Shown: positions 34,465 through 43,692, counted from the first letter of the stretch. The stretch: 64,000 nucleotides of DNA from JBBQXK01 sp038209775 (GCA_038209775.1 JBBQXK010000002.1:1-64000), one strand, 5' to 3'. Notes: generated by a model not told the origin, from the sequence alone. Program-made: numbers and translations.

Positions 34465-35082
34465 TTACGCGGGGTCCGCTGCAAGCCGTGCAACTGCCCA
34501 GCGAAAAGGCAACAGCGCCACCAGCGCCAGCGCCAGCTTCACCGCCCAGTCCGCCACTGCCAGCGATACCCACAACGGCGCCACTGGCCCAAAGCCCAGC
34601 AACGGCACCGCGCCAGTCGCCCAGCTTACGTCATTTGCGGGCTCCAGGACCGCCAGAGCCGCCGAAAACGCGATGGTAAAGAACAGCGCCGTGTCCAGCG
34701 TGGAACTCACCAGCGTCGACACCAACGGCGCCCGCCACCACGACCCCGCACGCAGCCGGTCGAACACCGCAATATCCATCAGCTGCGCCACAAGAAACGC
34801 CGTGGCCGACCCCAGCGCCACCCGCCACGTCACCAACGGCCCCGCCACCCCCTCGATCTGCGTGCCGATGGCCGAACAGCCCAGCCCCACCACAAACCCC
34901 CACAGCACCACCTTGCGGGCGGCAACCGGCCCCATCAGGCGGTTGGTGACGTCAGTGACCAGAAACGCCAGGGGATAGGTGAACGCCCCCCATGTCAGCC
35001 AGTCGCCACACAGGAACTGCACCAGAATGTTCGACGCCAGCACAACGGCCGCCATCGCGATGATCGCGGGGAATAGACGCAT
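34465..35082 (-). CDS. VUT/YhhQ-family transporter, probable queuosine precursor uptake
   Basis: This 205-residue inner-membrane protein has six hydrophobic helices. The sequence SNILVQFLCGDWLTWGAFTYPLAFLVTDVTNRLMGP matches (in parts shorter than shown here) the VUT family; its YPLAFLVTDVTNR block is the family signature. E. coli YhhQ imports queuosine precursors. The ATG at 35082 was chosen at the start of the first helix. No preQ1 riboswitch was recognised in the 80 bases upstream, so regulation is unknown. Confidence 0.87.
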   Translation of the reverse strand: MRLFPAIIAMAAVVLASNILVQFLCGDWLTWGAFTYPLAFLVTDVTNRLMGPVAARKVVLWGFVVGLGCSAIGTQIEGVAGPLVTWRVALGSATAFLVAQLMDIAVFDRLRAGSWWRAPLVSTLVSSTLDTALFFTIAFSAALAVLEPANDVSWATGAVPLLGFGPVAPLWVSLAVADWAVKLALALVALLPFRWAVARLAADPA

Positions 35083-35164
35083 GAATGTTGTCCGTTTTTG
35101 ACAAGGTTGCGGAGACTTGGCCCCCATAAGGGACGCCGCGCCCTACGCCCCGCTGTGCCCGGTG

Positions 35165-36061
35165 TCAATCCGGCAGCCGGTACTCGACGATCTGGGTCGA
35201 CTGAAAGAACTTGAAATTGTCGTCCGAAACCATCGTCGCCACCAGCCCCTGCGCCCCCCGCCAGACTGACACCCCCTCAAGGTTGTCATGCGTGCCCGCC
35301 GCCGTCTCGATCAGCACCACCTCGTCCACCAGCGCCCGATCCGTCACCCGGAACCGCCGCAGCCGGCTGGCAAACCCCGCAATCCCGCGCAGATCACGCT
35401 CCAACAGATAGAACCGCCCGTCCGGCCCGATGTCCGCGCCCACCGGCAGGAACTCATCCCGCCGGGGCACATCAAACGGCTGCTCCCACGCCCCCCCGCG
35501 AAAGCGCCACACCGGAAACGGCACCGCCACGCCCCCCGACCGTTCCGGCAGGGTGTACAGCGTCCCATCCGCCGCAATCGCCAGCGCCTCCAGTGCCGAG
35601 TTCAACTGCATCCGCTTGAACGCCTCCGGCACCGGCAGGTTTTCCGCCGGCCCGTCGATGGTGGCATAGCGCAGCACCCGCGCCGCGCGCCGCCCCTCAA
35701 AGCTGATGTAAACCGTCCCGTCGCGGTCAATCGCCAGCCCTTCGCTGTCGGCCCGGTCCGCCGCCAGCGGCCCCGCCCCCGCCCCCCGCAACCGGCGTAT
35801 GGGTGCGGCGTTCACACCCGTGATCCGCCCCGCCCCATCCCGCACAATGCGGCCCGTGGTATAGGCCCCCCGATCCGACAGCGCGGTGAACCCCAACCCG
35901 TCCGGCGTCAGCGCAATCCCCGAAAACCCGCCGAACAGCGGGTCGTCCATCCGCCAGCGAAAGCTGCCGATAAGCCCCTGCGGTGCGGGCGTCGCACTGC
36001 TGCCAAAGGCCGCAGCAACCACGCCCCCTGCAATCAGCGCGAGGCCAGTACGTCGGCGCAT
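35165..36061 (-). CDS. Phytase-like esterase domain protein
   Basis: This 298-residue exported protein of the 'esterase-like activity of phytase' family is predicted to be a beta-propeller. An N-terminal signal (MRRRTGLALIAGGVVAAAFG) precedes the domain. Family patterns include FGGFSGIALTPDGLGFTALSDRG, RADSEGLAIDRDGTVYISFE and GTHDNLEGVSVWRGAQGL. The actual substrate is not known. The start at 36061 overlaps the end of mepA by 28 bases, so the two genes are linked in one unit that also includes the UMF1 transporter. Confidence 0.82.
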   Translation of the reverse strand: MRRRTGLALIAGGVVAAAFGSSATPAPQGLIGSFRWRMDDPLFGGFSGIALTPDGLGFTALSDRGAYTTGRIVRDGAGRITGVNAAPIRRLRGAGAGPLAADRADSEGLAIDRDGTVYISFEGRRAARVLRYATIDGPAENLPVPEAFKRMQLNSALEALAIAADGTLYTLPERSGGVAVPFPVWRFRGGAWEQPFDVPRRDEFLPVGADIGPDGRFYLLERDLRGIAGFASRLRRFRVTDRALVDEVVLIETAAGTHDNLEGVSVWRGAQGLVATMVSDDNFKFFQSTQIVEYRLPD

Positions 36062-36945
36062 TGGCGGGGCAGGTCGGCCATGGTGAATTCGCGCGGGCCA
36101 CGTTTGCGGGGTGCCTCGGGGTCCCTTGGCTTTTTGGCCACGCCTTTGGGCGGCACAAGGTAATCCGTCACCCACCACATCAGCGTGTCGTCACAACCGT
36201 CGCCACCGTTCGACAATTCGCTGACCGTCGGCGACTGCGTCTCGCACAACCTGGCACCCGCCGGGCACTTCAGCCGCACATGGAAATGCGTGTCATGCCC
36301 CGCCACGGGGCGGATCTTCTGCAGCCATTTCTTGTCGGCCCGCTTGGCCGTCTTGCACATCTCGATCTTGACGGCGGCGGCCACGAATATCCGGTCCACC
36401 CGGGGGTCCGACGCCGCCGCCTTCATCAGCGCATGATGGCTGCGCGTCCAGTTCGACGTGACCGACCGCTGATCGGCCGACCGCACCGGGATCGAGCTGA
36501 TGCTTTCCCGCTCCGACCGCGACAGGTTCAGGCGTGACGGCGGCAGTTGCCAGATATCGGCATCCAGCCCCATCTGGTGGCTGGCGTGGCCCGATGTCAT
36601 CGGCCCACCGCGCGGCTGGCTGATGTCGCCGATGTACAAACCCTTCCACCCCACCTGCGTCGCCATCACCGACAGGTCTTTCAGGAACGCAATCATCTCA
36701 GGCTGGCCGAAATTGCGGTGCCGCGACAGGCGCATCGCCTGCCAGGTCGGCCCGGTTTCCGGCAACTCCACATTGCCCGCCGCACAACCCTTGGCATAGC
36801 TGCCAACCGGCATCGGTGCCTGCGCTGACGGCTCTGCCTTGGCCCCGAACAAACGGTTCGCCTTGTCCTGCGCCATTGCACCACCCGACAGCGCCATCAG
36901 CACCGCCACTGCAAGGATACCAGCCTTCATGCCACGCCCCATCAC
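36034..36945 (-). CDS. mepA: Penicillin-insensitive murein endopeptidase MepA
   Basis: This 303-residue periplasmic LAS-family metallo-endopeptidase cuts D-Ala-meso-DAP cross-links in peptidoglycan. A signal peptide (MKAGILAVAVLMALSGGAMA) is followed by the zinc-site residues: SGHASHQMGLDADIWQLP and GHDTHFHVRLKCP contain the His and Asp ligands. The start is the GTG at 36945, which overlaps the upstream transporter stop (GTGA); ATGs at 36942 and 36930 are also possible. The order UMF1 transporter, mepA, phytase-like suggests one operon. Confidence 0.92.
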   Translation of the reverse strand: MMGRGMKAGILAVAVLMALSGGAMAQDKANRLFGAKAEPSAQAPMPVGSYAKGCAAGNVELPETGPTWQAMRLSRHRNFGQPEMIAFLKDLSVMATQVGWKGLYIGDISQPRGGPMTSGHASHQMGLDADIWQLPPSRLNLSRSERESISSIPVRSADQRSVTSNWTRSHHALMKAAASDPRVDRIFVAAAVKIEMCKTAKRADKKWLQKIRPVAGHDTHFHVRLKCPAGARLCETQSPTVSELSNGGDGCDDTLMWWVTDYLVPPKGVAKKPRDPEAPRKRGPREFTMADLPRQCADVLASR

Positions 36946-38303
36946 GCCCGCCCCCTGTCGCCCTGCGGTTTAACCCGGATCAGCAACACAAGGCCAATCA
37001 CGAAAAGCACGATCAGGGGCAGGATGCCCAGTTGCTGGCTGTCGGTGATATCCGTGGTCACCCCGATCAACAGCGGTGCCAGAAACGACGTGGCCTTGCC
37101 GGTCAGCGCATACATGCCAAACGCCTCGGTCATCTTTGCCGGATCGGCCTGTTTCACCATCATCGTGCGGCTGGCCGACTGCATCGCCCCTCCGGCAGCC
37201 CCGATCAGCGCGCCCAGCACATAGAACGCATGATCCGGCAGCCGCGACGTCGCATCCACCGCCACCCCGAACACCGCCTCACGCGACACGAATGTGATGG
37301 CGATGGTCACCAGCGTCAGCACCACCACGGTAATGGCAATCACCGGCTTCGGCCCATAATGGCTGTCCGCCTTGCCGCCCAGCCAGGCAAACAGCGCGCC
37401 GGTAATGGTGCCCAATATCCCGAATATCCCAAGGTCGATGGCCGACCAGCCCAGCACGCCGGCCGCATAGATGCCGCCGAACACATAGATCCCGTTCAGC
37501 GCATCCCGCGTGAACATCGACGACAGAAGATACGATGCCAGCGACGGCTGCCCCCGCATCGCCCGCAGACTGGCCTTGAGGTCGGGCCATGCCCGCGCCG
37601 CTGCCGCCCGTACCGGGATCGCCCCCGGTTTGCGCGGCTCGCGCACCCACAGAAAGAACGGGATCATGAACACCACATACCAGATCGCCGTCAGCGGCCC
37701 CACCGCCCGCGTCCCCTCGGCCCGCGCCGGGTCCAGCCCGAATATCGGCACCAGCCCGATCATCGTCTTGCCCGATGGCGTCTCCTGGATCAGCGCCAGC
37801 ATCAGGATCAGCGACATAAGGCCCCCCAGATAGCCGAACGCCCAGCCGGTCCCCGACATGCGCCCCATCTCTTCGGGTGTCGCAAGGTCGGGCATCATCG
37901 AATTGGTGAACGTCGTCGCAAACTCCATCCCGATCAGCCCGATGCAGAACGACAGCATGACAAGCGTCAGGTTGAAATCACCCGGTGCCGCATACCATAA
38001 CCCCCAGGCCCCCAGCACATACATGACCGAAAACGCCCAGATGAACCGCATCCGCCCGCCCGCCTTGTCGGCGATCGACCCCAGCAGGGGCGATGCAATT
38101 GCAATCACCAGCCCCGCCGCCCCCACGCCGTACCCCCAGACCGCCTGCGCCTGACTGCCGTCGCCCAGAAGGCGGGTGATGTAGGGGCCAAAGACAAAGG
38201 TCAAAAGCAGCGTATTGTACGGCTGGCTTGCCCAGTCGAAAAAGTACCAGCCCCAGATGCGCCGCTTGTGTGCCGCCCCGTCCGCTGCCCCGTCCGCCGT
38301 CAT
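36942..38303 (-). CDS. UMF1-family MFS transporter
   Basis: This 453-residue membrane protein has twelve predicted helices. The N-terminal WGWYFFDWASQPYNTLLLTF is the hallmark of the UMF1 (Atg22-like) branch of the major facilitator superfamily. GSIADKAGGRMRFIW is the MFS loop motif between helices 2 and 3. Substrates of this branch are poorly defined; yeast Atg22 exports amino acids from the vacuole. Its stop overlaps the mepA start. The gene is preceded by a 212-base region that holds a conserved element at 38394-38498. Confidence 0.88.
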   Translation of the reverse strand: MTADGAADGAAHKRRIWGWYFFDWASQPYNTLLLTFVFGPYITRLLGDGSQAQAVWGYGVGAAGLVIAIASPLLGSIADKAGGRMRFIWAFSVMYVLGAWGLWYAAPGDFNLTLVMLSFCIGLIGMEFATTFTNSMMPDLATPEEMGRMSGTGWAFGYLGGLMSLILMLALIQETPSGKTMIGLVPIFGLDPARAEGTRAVGPLTAIWYVVFMIPFFLWVREPRKPGAIPVRAAAARAWPDLKASLRAMRGQPSLASYLLSSMFTRDALNGIYVFGGIYAAGVLGWSAIDLGIFGILGTITGALFAWLGGKADSHYGPKPVIAITVVVLTLVTIAITFVSREAVFGVAVDATSRLPDHAFYVLGALIGAAGGAMQSASRTMMVKQADPAKMTEAFGMYALTGKATSFLAPLLIGVTTDITDSQQLGILPLIVLFVIGLVLLIRVKPQGDRGRA

Positions 38304-38393
38304 GACTGCCCCCGCGTTCTTTGGCCGCGATCAAGCCCGAAACCACCGCGCCGCGCAAGCGGGCGTTCGCCGATGCCCCGATTCGCGCCCCTT

Positions 38394-38498
38394 GGTTAAC
38401 GCAGCCAAACCCCACCGCGCGTGCATACGGGTTGTGCATGCACTGTGCATCGGTTGTGCATCGGGCAAACCGCCCGAAGACACCGTATTAACACAGCG
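38394..38498. other. Conserved intergenic element, copy B
   Basis: GGTTAAC at 38394-38400 is followed by TGCATAC at 38422-38428 (26 bases from TTAAC to TGCATAC), repeated TGTGCAT words (38433-38462), a TCGGGC/GCCCGA hairpin around 38461-38477, and ATTAACACAGCG at 38487-38498. Order and the 65-base spacing match copy A at 11297-11400. It lies between the thioesterase stop and the UMF1 start. Confidence 0.5.
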
Positions 38499-38515
38499 TC
38501 CCCAACAACTTGCCC

Positions 38516-39055
38516 CTAAACGGGTGCCGCATGCGGCGGCCATGGCCGCGTCGCCTCCGCCCCGATCCACGCCACCACCCAATCCGGCAATGGCGGGCTT
38601 TCCACAGGCTGCCCCATCGCCGCCAGCACCCTTGCCGGCGGCACGATCCCCTCCCGGGAAGTGACCGCCGACCGGATCAGCATGTGGCTCGTGCAATCGC
38701 CGTCTTTCCACATCGACTGTTCCATGTAGATGAATTTCGCATCCCAGCCAAAGGCGTGGCTGACCATCGTCACCCGGTCGAAAATCCGCACCCTCCGACG
38801 GTAACGCGTTGTATTCCCTGCAACAGTCATCCCCCAGCCATTCGCCGCCAAAACCTTGTGCAGCCCCGTCCGCTGCCCCAAAGGCAACCGCCCAAGGTCA
38901 TACAGCGTCAGCGTCCGCCCGTTGTTCAACTCGCGCCACGGGTCCAGATCCCAGGGCCAGCAGATATGGTGCGATACATGCGTGCCCGTGATCGGCAGGG
39001 CAGGTGAATTTCGGTTCAGAAACAACTCTTTGGCCATGCGCACAAAGGGATACAT
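38516..39055 (-). CDS. Acyl-CoA thioesterase-like protein (hot-dog fold)
   Basis: This 179-residue protein belongs to the 4-hydroxybenzoyl-CoA thioesterase-type superfamily. The segment HHICWPWDLDPWRELNNGRT contains the conserved Asp and Asn of the hot-dog active site, followed by the long central helix (LYDLGRLPLGQRTGLHKVLA) and strands RRRVRIFDRVTMVSHAFGWD. Substrate is unknown. It is divergent from the YggT gene and precedes the UMF1 gene on the same strand with a 212-base spacer. Confidence 0.85.
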   Translation of the reverse strand: MYPFVRMAKELFLNRNSPALPITGTHVSHHICWPWDLDPWRELNNGRTLTLYDLGRLPLGQRTGLHKVLAANGWGMTVAGNTTRYRRRVRIFDRVTMVSHAFGWDAKFIYMEQSMWKDGDCTSHMLIRSAVTSREGIVPPARVLAAMGQPVESPPLPDWVVAWIGAEATRPWPPHAAPV

Positions 39056-39192
39056 CGGCGGCCTCCACCATCAATTCCGCCCCCCAACTGCCCGCCCAAA
39101 CCCCCCGCGTCAAGCGCTACGCCACGGAACCGGGTTGCCCCAACCCCCGGTTCGGGCTAGCTCTGCTCAATCCCTCGGCAAGCGGAGCCTTC

Positions 39193-39468
39193 ATGACCTC
39201 TCTCAGCCAGATCCTGATGTTGATCCTCGACATCGCGCTGTGGATCATCATTGCGCATATCATCATGTCCTGGCTCATTAATTTCCAGGTTCTGAACCTG
39301 CGTCAACCCTTGGTGGCCCAGCTTTGGGATGGTCTGAACCGCATCCTCGAACCCCTGTACGGGCAGGTGCGCCGCTATCTGCCGCGCACGGCCGGCATCG
39401 ACTTTGCCCCCCTTTTGGTGCTGATCGCGATCTATGCGCTGCAGATCCTGATCCGCAACAACCTCTGA
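39193..39468 (+). CDS. YggT-family membrane protein
   Basis: This 91-residue protein has two membrane helices (about residues 7-28 and 68-88) separated by the conserved WLINFQVLNLRQPLVAQLWD and LNRILEPLYGQVRRYLPRTA loops of the YggT family. Members are implicated in cell division, osmotic stress or chloroplast biogenesis homologues, but there is no firm biochemical role. The ATG at 39193 was chosen because family similarity begins there. It precedes recQ by 50 bases on the same strand. Confidence 0.88.
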   Translation: MTSLSQILMLILDIALWIIIAHIIMSWLINFQVLNLRQPLVAQLWDGLNRILEPLYGQVRRYLPRTAGIDFAPLLVLIAIYALQILIRNNL

Positions 39469-39518
39469 TCTTCAGCCTTCCTTAACCAACCCCCGTCCAG
39501 ATAAGGGCCAGCCACCCG

Positions 39519-41582
39519 ATGCCCGAGGACAGGATGCAAGACGCCGCCGACCTGCTGCATTCGGTGTTCGGCTTCCCCACCTTCCGCCCAGGTCAGGCCG
39601 AGATTGTGCAATCGGTGCTTGAGGGCCGCGACGTCTTGGCGATCATGCCGACGGGCGGCGGGAAATCCCTGTGTTTCCAACTGCCTGCACTGGTCCGCCC
39701 GGGGATGACCGTGGTCATATCCCCCCTCATAGCACTGATGCGCGATCAGGTCCGGGCGCTGAAGGCCGCCGGAGTGAACGCAGGCGCACTGACCTCGGGC
39801 AATACGCCCGAGGAAACCGAAGAGGTGTTTCAGGCCATCGACGATGGCACCCTGCGCCTCCTCTACCTCGCCCCCGAACGCCTCGCCTCACCCCAGACCA
39901 TCCCCCTTCTGCGCCGTGCCAATGTCAGCGCGATTGCGGTGGACGAGGCCCATTGCGTCAGCCAGTGGGGCCATGATTTTCGCCCTGATTACCTGAGGAT
40001 AGGCGATCTTCGCCGCACCCTCGATGTACCCCTCGCCGCCTTCACCGCCACGGCGGATGAGGAAACCCGGGCCGAGATTGTCACCCGTCTGTTCGGTGGC
40101 CGCGATCCCGAAACCTTCCTGCGCGGCTTTGACAGGCCCAACATCCACCTCGCCTTTGCCGTCAAGGACAACCCCCGCGACCAGGTCCTGCGCTTTGCGG
40201 CTGCCCGCAAGGGTCAGTCGGGCATCGTCTATTGCGGCACCCGCGCCAAGACCGAAGTACTGGCGCAGGCCCTGACGCAGGCGGGGCACCTGTCGCTGGC
40301 CTATCACGCCGGCCTCGATGCGGATGAGCGGCGGCGGGTCGAAACCGCGTTCCAGCGTGAAGATGGGTTGATCGTGGTGGCCACGGTCGCGTTCGGCATG
40401 GGCATCGACAAGCCTGACATCCGCTGGGTGATGCATGCCGATCTGCCGAAATCCATCGAGGGGTATTATCAGGAAATCGGCCGCGCCGGCCGCGATGGTG
40501 CGGTGGCCGACACGCTGACGCTGTTCGGTGCCGACGACATCCGCCTGCGCCGCTCGCAGATCGACGAAGGCGCCGCCCCGCAGGATCGCAAGATGGCCGA
40601 CCATGGCCGCCTGAATGCGCTTCTGGGTCTGGCCGAGGCGACGGGCTGCCGCCGCCAGATGCTGCTGCGCTACTTTGGCGAGGACCCAAGCCCTTGCGGC
40701 AACTGCGATCTTTGCGACAAGCCTGCCATCCTGTTCGACGGCACCGATGCGGTGCGCAAGGCGCTGTCGGCGGTACTGCGCACCGGCGAATGGTTCGGCG
40801 CGGGCCACCTGATCGACATCCTGACCGGCTCCTCAACCCAAAAGATCCGTGACAAGGGGCACGATCAGTTGCCCACGTTCGCCGTCGGGCGCGACCTGTC
40901 AAAGCCCGCCTGGGGTGCGGTGTTCCGCCAGATGATGGGCCGCGACCTGATCCGCCCCGACCCCGAGCGGATGGGTGCCCTGCGCATGACCGATGCCGCA
41001 AGGCCCATCCTGCGCGGCGAGGCGCAGATCACCCTGCGGCGCGACAGCATCGAGCGGGCTGATGTCACGGGCCCCGTCGTCAAGGCGATGGTGGCCGAAG
41101 AGGATGCGGCACTTTTGTCCGCGCTCAAGGCCAAACGCCGGGCTTTGGCCGAGGCGCAGGGCGTGCCCGCCTATATCGTCTTCCCCGACCGCACCCTGAT
41201 CGAGATGGCCGAACGCCGCCCCGTGACGCTGGACGCGATGTCAGGGATCACCGGCATCGGCGCGAAAAAACTCGAAAGCTATGGGCCGCAGTTCCTTGCC
41301 GTCATCGCCGGTTCCGCCACGCAACCCCCCCACCCCGCCCGGCGCAAGCTGGCGGGCCGCGATGCCGGCGGCATCTATGACCGGCTGGCCGAAACCCAGT
41401 TGCGCCTGCTGCGCGGCGCGGACGGCATCGGGAAACCCCTGTCCCTGTCCCCCGCCCAGTTGCGCCGCATCGCCGAAGCGCGGCCTTCCACCCTGTCGGG
41501 TCTTGACCGCGCGGGCGATCTTGGGCCGGCCAAACTTGACCGCTTTGGTCAGGCGTTCCTTGCGGTGCTGGCGGGTGACTAG
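39519..41582 (+). CDS. recQ: ATP-dependent DNA helicase RecQ
   Basis: This 687-residue 3'-5' helicase acts in recombination and replication repair. Domains in order: helicase core with Walker A MPTGGGKS near residue 44 and DEAH box VDEAHCVSQWGHDFRPDY; RQC zinc site with four cysteines in CRRQMLLRYFGEDPSPCGNC; winged helix; a first HRDC domain (VPAYIVFPDRTLIEMAERRP); and a second HRDC-like unit at the C-terminus (IYDRLAETQLRLLRGADGIG). Two HRDC domains are more than E. coli RecQ has. Its stop overlaps that of tspO (convergent). Confidence 0.96.
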   Translation: MPEDRMQDAADLLHSVFGFPTFRPGQAEIVQSVLEGRDVLAIMPTGGGKSLCFQLPALVRPGMTVVISPLIALMRDQVRALKAAGVNAGALTSGNTPEETEEVFQAIDDGTLRLLYLAPERLASPQTIPLLRRANVSAIAVDEAHCVSQWGHDFRPDYLRIGDLRRTLDVPLAAFTATADEETRAEIVTRLFGGRDPETFLRGFDRPNIHLAFAVKDNPRDQVLRFAAARKGQSGIVYCGTRAKTEVLAQALTQAGHLSLAYHAGLDADERRRVETAFQREDGLIVVATVAFGMGIDKPDIRWVMHADLPKSIEGYYQEIGRAGRDGAVADTLTLFGADDIRLRRSQIDEGAAPQDRKMADHGRLNALLGLAEATGCRRQMLLRYFGEDPSPCGNCDLCDKPAILFDGTDAVRKALSAVLRTGEWFGAGHLIDILTGSSTQKIRDKGHDQLPTFAVGRDLSKPAWGAVFRQMMGRDLIRPDPERMGALRMTDAARPILRGEAQITLRRDSIERADVTGPVVKAMVAEEDAALLSALKAKRRALAEAQGVPAYIVFPDRTLIEMAERRPVTLDAMSGITGIGAKKLESYGPQFLAVIAGSATQPPHPARRKLAGRDAGGIYDRLAETQLRLLRGADGIGKPLSLSPAQLRRIAEARPSTLSGLDRAGDLGPAKLDRFGQAFLAVLAGD

Positions 41583-42022
41583 TTCAGCCAGACAACACCC
41601 GCATTGACCGCCGACGCCAGCGTGACCCAGACCGCATAGGGCACGAACATCAGCGCCGAACCCCGGTCGCGCCGCCATTCGGTGGCGATGAACCACAGGA
41701 TCAGCGCCAGCATGCCAAGGATGATGGCAAGACCTGCCGCCGTCCATTGCAGCCCGAAGAACACCGGCGTCCACATCCAGTTCAGCACCATCTGCCCGAC
41801 CCAGATTCCCCGCGCGCCGCCGTACAACAGCTTGCGCGCACCGGCCCAGCCGATCAGCACATAAAGCACCGTCCACACCGGCCCGAACACCCAAGGCGGC
41901 GGCGTGAACCACGCCTTTTGCAGCGTTGCATACCAATCGCCGGGACGTACCGTGGTGCCAAGGGTGATCCCCACCCCCAGTACCAGGGCGATCATGCCCA
42001 GATGAACCGCGATCGACGGCAT
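41579..42022 (-). CDS. tspO: TspO/MBR-family tryptophan-rich sensory protein
   Basis: This 147-residue membrane protein has five helices and belongs to the translocator protein family, which binds porphyrins and, in Rhodobacter, modulates photosynthesis gene expression. The signature WFTPPPWVFGPVWTVLYVLI and VLNWMWTPVFFGLQWTAAGL, rich in tryptophan, are conserved. The ATG at 42022 aligns with the R. sphaeroides start; an ATG at 42064 with GAAGGG upstream is an alternative. It overlaps the recQ stop by three bases in convergent orientation. Confidence 0.92.
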   Translation of the reverse strand: MPSIAVHLGMIALVLGVGITLGTTVRPGDWYATLQKAWFTPPPWVFGPVWTVLYVLIGWAGARKLLYGGARGIWVGQMVLNWMWTPVFFGLQWTAAGLAIILGMLALILWFIATEWRRDRGSALMFVPYAVWVTLASAVNAGVVWLN

Positions 42023-42083
42023 CCTTAAGGCCCCCCCCACGGATGATTGCCGGAAGAATTGCATGTGCTGTCGCCCTTCTGTG

Positions 42084-42136
42084 TCTTTCATCTTTGCCTA
42101 AATATCCCCGGGGTGCGGGGGCGGGCCCCCGCTTTT
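42084..42136 (-). repeat. Dispersed repeat, half copy 4
   Basis: On the minus strand a GC-rich hairpin region (GGGGGCCCGCCCCC around 42120-42134) is followed by CCCCGGGGATATTTAGG and CAAAGATGAAAG. It supplies the stop codon and last residues of the EamA transporter gene. Confidence 0.8.
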
Positions 42137-43009
42137 TGCCGCCTCGACCACCCGCTGTCGCCACAGCGTGAACAGCCCCGCTGCCACCACGATGACGGCG
42201 CCGATGGCAACCGGCAGGGTCAGCACCTCGTCGAACATCAGAACCCCCATGAACGCCGCAAACACCAGTTGCAGATAGGCAAAAGGCTGCACCGCCGAAG
42301 CCTCGGCCACCTCGTAGGACTTGATGAGCAAAAAGTGCCCAAGCGCCCCGGTACAGCACAACATCGCCATAAAGCCCCAGTCGTGCAGGGCCATCGGCTG
42401 CCAGAACCAGATGCCAACGACGGTCATCGCAACACCGCCGACGATGCCAACCCAGAAAAACGACACCGCCGCTGAATCGGCGCGTGACACATAGCGGGTC
42501 AGCAACCCGTAGAACGCAAAGATCAGCGCGGCGAACAGCGGCACCATGGCCCAGGGCGAGAACACCGCGATTCCGGGCCGCAGGATGACAAGCACCCCGA
42601 CAAAGCCGATGGCGATGGCGGTCCAGCGTCGCCAGCCCACACGCTCGCCCAGAACCGGGCCGGACAAGGCGGCCACCAGAAGGGGATAGCAGGTAAAGAT
42701 CGCATGCGTCTCGATCAGGCCCAGAAGGGTGAATGACAACACGACAACGCATACCTCGCCGGCCAGCAGAAGGCCGCGCAGGATTTGCAGGACGGGGTAG
42801 CGCGGGCGCAGCACGGCGGGCAGGCCGCCGGGTTGGCGCGTGGCGATGGCCATGACGAAGGCCGCAAAGAACCAGTAGCGGACCATCACCACCATCAGCA
42901 CATTGTAGGTGCCCGCAAGATGGCGCGACAGCCCGTCCTGCGCGGCAAAGATCATCGTTGCGGCCACCATCAGCAGGATGCCCTTGCGGGTGTTCTGCTC
43001 GATGCTCAT
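42098..43009 (-). CDS. EamA/DMT-family transporter
   Basis: This 303-residue inner-membrane protein has ten helices in two EamA repeats. The first repeat begins TRKGILLMVAATMIFAAQDG; the second includes VSFFWVGIVGGVAMTVVGIW. The substrate is unknown. The ATG at 43009 overlaps the mnmD stop by four bases (ATGA), linking it to that gene. The last residues, PPPHPGDI and the stop codon, come from a dispersed repeat, which suggests the original 3' end was altered when the repeat arrived. Confidence 0.87.
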   Translation of the reverse strand: MSIEQNTRKGILLMVAATMIFAAQDGLSRHLAGTYNVLMVVMVRYWFFAAFVMAIATRQPGGLPAVLRPRYPVLQILRGLLLAGEVCVVVLSFTLLGLIETHAIFTCYPLLVAALSGPVLGERVGWRRWTAIAIGFVGVLVILRPGIAVFSPWAMVPLFAALIFAFYGLLTRYVSRADSAAVSFFWVGIVGGVAMTVVGIWFWQPMALHDWGFMAMLCCTGALGHFLLIKSYEVAEASAVQPFAYLQLVFAAFMGVLMFDEVLTLPVAIGAVIVVAAGLFTLWRQRVVEAAKSGGPPPHPGDI

Positions 43010-43692
43010 GCGTCTGGGGCCAGTCGACCGACAGTCATGTGCCGCTTCGTGCCGAACCCCTGACGCCGCTCCACCACAAACCCTGCCGCCTGCAGTGACC
43101 GGCGCACGGCACCTGCCGCCGTGTAGGTGGCAAAGGTGCCACCGGGGGCGGTGTGGGCGGCGACCTCGGCCATCAGCGCGGGTTCCCACATCTCGGGGTT
43201 CTTTGCGGGCGAGAAGCCGTCAAGATACCACGCGTCCGCCCGCCCCGTCCAAAGGCGAAGAGTGTCGCGGACATCGCCCATGATGATTTCGGCGCGAAGG
43301 CCGCCGGGCAGGGTGATGCGTGGCCCCGCTTGCCATTGGCGCAGGAACTCCGGGGCTAGCGGCGCGGTTTCGGGGAACGCCTGCAGCGCGCGTGCAATAT
43401 CGGGGGCCATCATCGGAAAGGCTTCGAACGCGGTATAGCTGACGTGGCCCCGACAGCCGGTACCGGCCACGGCAATCGCTGTCGCCAGCAAGTTCAGTCC
43501 GGTGCCAAAGCCCAGTTCGGCGATGTGGAACCCGTCCTGCAGCCGGGCGGGCAGATCATTTCCGGCAAGGAACACATGCCGCGTTTCGGCCAATCCTCCC
43601 GACAGGCTGAAGTAGGGGTCGTCGAACCTGGTTGACACCGGCACGATACCATCGCGCCAGGCAAGGTGGGCGGTATGGTCTTGCGCAGTCAT
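43006..43692 (-). CDS. mnmD: tRNA 5-methylaminomethyl-2-thiouridine methyltransferase MnmD
   Basis: This 228-residue SAM-dependent methyltransferase is expected to finish mnm5s2U34 in tRNA from the nm5 intermediate. FHIAELGFGTGLNLLATAIA near residue 55 is the SAM-binding motif, and DAWYLDGFSPAKNPEMW near residue 155 is the signature of the MnmC methyltransferase domain. It is a stand-alone protein, whereas in E. coli this domain is fused to an FAD domain. A separate FAD oxidoreductase gene is divergent only 41 bases away. Confidence 0.92.
   Translation of the reverse strand: MTAQDHTAHLAWRDGIVPVSTRFDDPYFSLSGGLAETRHVFLAGNDLPARLQDGFHIAELGFGTGLNLLATAIAVAGTGCRGHVSYTAFEAFPMMAPDIARALQAFPETAPLAPEFLRQWQAGPRITLPGGLRAEIIMGDVRDTLRLWTGRADAWYLDGFSPAKNPEMWEPALMAEVAAHTAPGGTFATYTAAGAVRRSLQAAGFVVERRQGFGTKRHMTVGRLAPDA

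Noticed and set aside
35083..35164. preQ1 riboswitch upstream of the VUT transporter
   Set aside because: No aptamer consensus was found; only a weak TCCG/CGGA stem before an A-rich stretch is visible.
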